Assembly (NCBI RefSeq): GCF_000411255.1
Contig: NZ_KE150413.1
Span: 844,934 to 908,933 of the forward strand
DNA length: 64,000 nucleotides
Source of the DNA: Paenibacillus sp. HGH0039
Lineage (GTDB): Bacteria > Bacillota > Bacilli > Paenibacillales > NBRC-103111
Direction: 5' to 3'
Shown here: positions 61,562 to 64,000 of the stretch, one piece after another
How positions within the stretch are numbered: the first letter of the stretch is position 1
Layout: the number at the start of each line of letters is the position of its first letter
Position numbers and translations under genes: made by a program
Notes under the pieces: model-generated
What the model was told of the DNA's origin: nothing
Databases searched by the model: none
What the model saw: only the letters and a program-made list of their open reading frames with translations

Positions 61562-61910
61562 AAGCTATCGGTGTACTGATGAGCATTTATTATAATTCTG
61601 TAAATGAACAGCCCAAAAGGCAATTTTCCTTCCGTTAGCTGCTTTTTCTGTTCTTACTTTAATCCATTAGGACAGTTGGCTGTTCAAGGCCGATTGTAAT
61701 CATCGTAAACATAAGAAAGGAGGCTCGACGTGAGCCTCCTTTCTTGTTAGACGGGCAGTTCTTTCGGCTCAAGGAGACACCCCTTTTCTAACCGCGCATT
61801 TTAGTGAAAAAGATGTATGGTTATAAACCACAGGTGTGATATAGAAAAGGCATTCTCAATAAACTATAGAGGTACATTATGCAGGATAAAGAGGAGGTAG
61901 GCCGCGGCTC
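61562..61910. other. Gene-free stretch before the deacetylase gene
   Basis: Holds the terminator at 61713-61748 and, presumably, the promoter of the deacetylase-glycosyltransferase genes. No sigma-A or sporulation promoter is convincing by eye. Confidence 0.5.
61713..61748 (+). terminator. Terminator upstream of the deacetylase gene
   Basis: AAGAAAGGAGGCTC pairs perfectly with GAGCCTCCTTTCTT over five bases, then GTT. Confidence 0.9.
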
Positions 61911-62738
61911 ATGCCACATTATGATGCAGCAGCTTTCTTTATAGTAGCGCATATGGACGACTGGCAGCTTTTCATGAATCCTCAAGCGACTTGGGAAATG
62001 TCCTCTGACACAGTTAAGGTGATTTTTATTTACACAACCGGAAATGATGCCGGGGGCGACGAAAATTATTGGAGGGCTAATGAAGAGGCTGCAGTGCGCT
62101 CTATCGAATTCAGTAAGCTTCATACAGATTATACGGGCGGAGAGAGGGGAACGGTTCGAATCAATCTGCGTAACATTCACCGTTGGTCTGGGGGTAACAC
62201 CGTATGTTATTTTCTTAGGTTGCCGGATGGCAATGTGGCAGGTGAAGGGTTCATCAGCCAGGGCTACCAAAGTCTTCGGAAACTTCGCTCAAAGGATATT
62301 TCCTTTATCAAGGCGTTGGATCAGTCGTCCTTTTATTACGGATGGCAGGATTTCATTTGTACACTTCAACAGATTATTGATTTAGAAACTAAGGGGATCA
62401 AAGAAGTAAGAATTAACTATCCTGAGACGGACCCGACGTTAAACCCCAATGATCATTCCGACCATATCTTGACAGGCCAGGCTGTAGAAGCTCTACCAAA
62501 ATATAAGCAATACCGCCCTTTTTCCTATATCGGGTATGATCTGATCCATTACCCCGCAGATTTAAAGAACGATGATCTGTTTTGGAAAGTCGGACAATTC
62601 ACTGTATACGATCAAACCCTTTATGAACTATCTAAATACAGTATACTTAAACGGGCTTCTTCTACCTTTATCTCTTTTTGTCTGCGTTCAGCTAGATTTC
62701 GGGAAATTTACGATTTTAAGGATAGAAACGGACTTTAA
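61911..62738 (+). CDS. PIG-L family N-acetyl sugar deacetylase-like protein
   Basis: A 275-residue protein. The first metal-binding motif is H14-D16-D17 in VAHMDDWQLF (family AHPDD with Met for Pro), and the second is the histidine pair H182/H185 in NPNDHSDH. These are the zinc ligands of PIG-L/LmbE enzymes, which remove acetyl groups from GlcNAc-type sugars. ATG 61911 is preceded, at 13 bases, by GAGGAGGT. The stop lies 13 bases before the glycosyltransferase start, so the two form an operon. Base composition is lower in G+C than the core genes. The exact substrate is unknown. Confidence 0.85.
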   Translation: MPHYDAAAFFIVAHMDDWQLFMNPQATWEMSSDTVKVIFIYTTGNDAGGDENYWRANEEAAVRSIEFSKLHTDYTGGERGTVRINLRNIHRWSGGNTVCYFLRLPDGNVAGEGFISQGYQSLRKLRSKDISFIKALDQSSFYYGWQDFICTLQQIIDLETKGIKEVRINYPETDPTLNPNDHSDHILTGQAVEALPKYKQYRPFSYIGYDLIHYPADLKNDDLFWKVGQFTVYDQTLYELSKYSILKRASSTFISFCLRSARFREIYDFKDRNGL

Positions 62739-62751
62739 GCGAGGTGTTCAT

Positions 62752-63630
62752 TTGCTTAATCTTTCTCCTCCAGAGGTTTCTTTAATCATTCCCGTCAAAA
62801 ATGAAGGTGCCCATATTCAAAAGACGATTAAATCAGCGTTAAATGTGCAAACCCGCTATTCTTTTGAAATTATCGTGATAGACGATGCATCAACAGATGG
62901 CTGCTGTGATTTTCTATCTTCCTATGCAGGCAGGGCCCGCTTGAAGCTTATAAGAAGTATAGGGATCGGCTTGGCAAGAGCTAAAAACTTAGGAGCGATG
63001 AAGTCCTCAGGACAATATTTAATCTTTTGTGATGCACATGTTTTTTTTGAAGATTATTGGTTGGATCGTCTGTTGCAACCGATACGCGACGGGATCGCCG
63101 ATGCTACTACGCCTGGCATAGCTGATACGACTACACCGGATTTATGCGGATATGGTCAGACATTGAATAAATATCTGGGAGTTGAATGGAACATTGACCT
63201 AACAGAACTTACACCAATTGCGGTTATACCGGGGGGATGTTATGCGGTTTCACGAAGCCTATTTTTCGATATTGGAGGGTTCGATAACGGGTTCAAAGTG
63301 TGGGGCTACGAAGATGTGGAGATCTCTATGAGGATGTGGTTGTTCGGTTATACTTGCTGGGTACAGCCTGAAGTGAAAATTCTCCATGTCTTCCGAAAAA
63401 CAACACCTTACCAGGTTAATCTTGAGAATGTATATTTTAATATATTGGGTCTAGCCTTTAACCATTTTAAGGAAGAAAGAATCGAAGCATGCAGGATGTT
63501 GATACAAAACAGCTCGCAAATCGAGCTAGCAATTCTAAGGTCGGGTTTCCTTGACCAAAGAAAAGCCTATTTTTCCCGCAGGAAACATGACGATGACTGG
63601 TATATGAAAAAATTTGAAATCCCCTTTTAA
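62752..63630 (+). CDS. GT2-fold glycosyltransferase resembling polypeptide GalNAc-transferases
   Basis: A 292-residue soluble GT-A enzyme. The fold starts VSLIIPVKNEGAHIQKTIKS with IIVIDDAST, then the metal motif DAH at 94-96 (IFCDAHVFFEDYW), an acceptor motif WGYEDVE at 184-190 (FKVWGYEDVEISMRMW) and HVFRKTTPYQV at 212-222. DxH, WGxE and HVFRKxTPY are the recognised signatures of animal ppGalNAc-transferases (GT27), here without transmembrane anchor or lectin domain. TTG 62752 is the start, five bases after GAGGTG. Residues 114-129 contain a short direct repeat (GIADATTP/GIADTTTP). It is followed by a Thr/Pro-repeat gene, a plausible acceptor. Confidence 0.88.
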   Translation: MLNLSPPEVSLIIPVKNEGAHIQKTIKSALNVQTRYSFEIIVIDDASTDGCCDFLSSYAGRARLKLIRSIGIGLARAKNLGAMKSSGQYLIFCDAHVFFEDYWLDRLLQPIRDGIADATTPGIADTTTPDLCGYGQTLNKYLGVEWNIDLTELTPIAVIPGGCYAVSRSLFFDIGGFDNGFKVWGYEDVEISMRMWLFGYTCWVQPEVKILHVFRKTTPYQVNLENVYFNILGLAFNHFKEERIEACRMLIQNSSQIELAILRSGFLDQRKAYFSRRKHDDDWYMKKFEIPF

Positions 63631-63731
63631 GGCTCACTGCTTTTTCGAGTGAAAATTGAATGAACCGGACATCCACCTAGTCACATATGGTGTCATAAAA
63701 AACGGTACTTTCATGTTTAACACGAGGAGTT

Positions 63732-64000
63732 GTGATTAATTTGTATAACAGCGTTTCTTATCCCTACCCAAGGTTCGCCTTCTACAATCCCCTAATATGT
63801 TATCCACCCTTTAGTCCCCAGAATCACTATATTTATAGCGATGGCTTTTATTTTTATCCCTATAGTACTTACAGGAATTATGGGCCTTATTTTTATTCTT
63901 ATAACTCGGAAAGATCGTTTACAATACCTACGCCGAACATTCCAACATCAGTACCGACCGTTCCTACGCCGAACATTCCAACATCAGTACCGACCGTTCC
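63732..64000 (+). CDS. Tyr/Pro-rich protein with Pro-Thr repeats, truncated by the window end
   Basis: An open frame from GTG 63732 (or TTG 63741), preceded by GAGGAG, to the window edge. The N terminus has no signal peptide and is very rich in Tyr, Pro, Phe and Asn (SYPYPRFAFYNPL, then YIYSDGFYFYPYS). From about residue 66 it enters a perfect repeat of 12 residues, PTPNIPTSVPTV, encoded by an identical 36-base unit. Such a Thr/Ser/Pro-rich, signal-less protein looks like a spore-coat or exosporium protein and a mucin-like glycosylation acceptor. It follows the GalNAc-transferase-like gene by 101 bases. Length unknown. Confidence 0.75.
   Translation, partial: MINLYNSVSYPYPRFAFYNPLICYPPFSPQNHYIYSDGFYFYPYSTYRNYGPYFYSYNSERSFTIPTPNIPTSVPTVPTPNIPTSVPTV
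63927..63998 (+). repeat. Perfect 36-base tandem repeat
   Basis: Two identical 36-base units (63927-63962 and 63963-63998), each starting CCTACGCCGAACATTCC and ending in CCGACCGTT, in frame and encoding PTPNIPTSVPTV. The array continues past the window. Confidence 0.95.

Noticed and set aside
63927..63998. CRISPR array
   Set aside because: The 36-base units are directly adjacent with no spacers, in frame and coding.

Overview
The window looks like chromosomal DNA of an endospore-forming Bacillota, most likely Paenibacillaceae (Paenibacillus or a close relative). The evidence is gene content and order: ytxC-thrS with a T-box, a three-gene liaFSR operon, a gerA-type germination operon, YheC/YheD spore-coat ATP-grasp proteins, a YjcZ peptide, an AbrB-like regulator, strong AGGAGG-type ribosome binding sites and U-tailed hairpin terminators. 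The genus is inferred from style and content, not from a search. No rRNA, tRNA, CRISPR array, insertion sequence or prophage was seen.

Layout. 1-3.1 kb: end of a methionine operon (metI-metC) and mqnC. 3.1-5.7 kb: an OmpR-type two-component system on the minus strand. 6-9.4 kb: ytxC, a threonine T-box and thrS. 9.5-13 kb: a two-domain VOC dioxygenase with a probable operator, a channel-like membrane protein and a 3D-domain protein. 13-15.8 kb: the liaFSR cell-envelope stress operon. 16.2-25.4 kb: yugN-like gene, an HtrA protease, a second OmpR-type system, ispH, a DUF2062 protein, DAHP synthase, and a glutamine synthetase with a GlnR/TnrA box. 25.5-28 kb: a DUF1800/DUF1501 pair. 28.1-38 kb: a sporulation and germination district with YjcZ, three YheC/YheD ATP-grasp proteins, two NlpC/P60 hydrolases, gerAA-AB-AC and a small membrane protein. 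38-44.6 kb: an unknown secreted protein, bacterial nitric oxide synthase, thpR, serC, a PhoP-like regulator and trmL. 44.6-47 kb: an A+T-rich patch with a frameshifted gene and an orphan secreted protein. 47-49.4 kb: AbrB-like regulator, DUF2500 protein, serine hydrolase and a 32-residue membrane peptide. 49.4-56.3 kb: a YesM/YesN-type system divergent from a carbohydrate ABC importer. 56.5-60 kb: MFS exporter with divergent TetR regulator, then a thioredoxin-reductase-like enzyme. 60-61.6 kb: an unknown jelly-roll-like protein behind a structured leader and two very small membrane peptides.

The most interesting part is the right edge (61.9-64 kb). A PIG-L type deacetylase and a GT2 glycosyltransferase form an operon directly upstream of a Tyr/Pro-rich protein that enters perfect 36-nt (12-residue) repeats rich in Pro, Thr and Ser. 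The glycosyltransferase carries the DxH, WGxE-like and HVFRKxTPY signatures of animal polypeptide GalNAc-transferases, so the three genes look like enzyme, modifier and acceptor of a mucin-type O-glycosylation system, possibly for the spore surface. The repeat protein runs off the window.

Other recurring themes are paired regulatory words (TTAAGG-N5-TTAAG[G/A] upstream of htrA and upstream of a response regulator; twin TetR palindromes), low-complexity insertions in otherwise ordinary proteins (two histidine kinases, one YheC/YheD protein, the MFS exporter), and several genes shorter than 60 codons.
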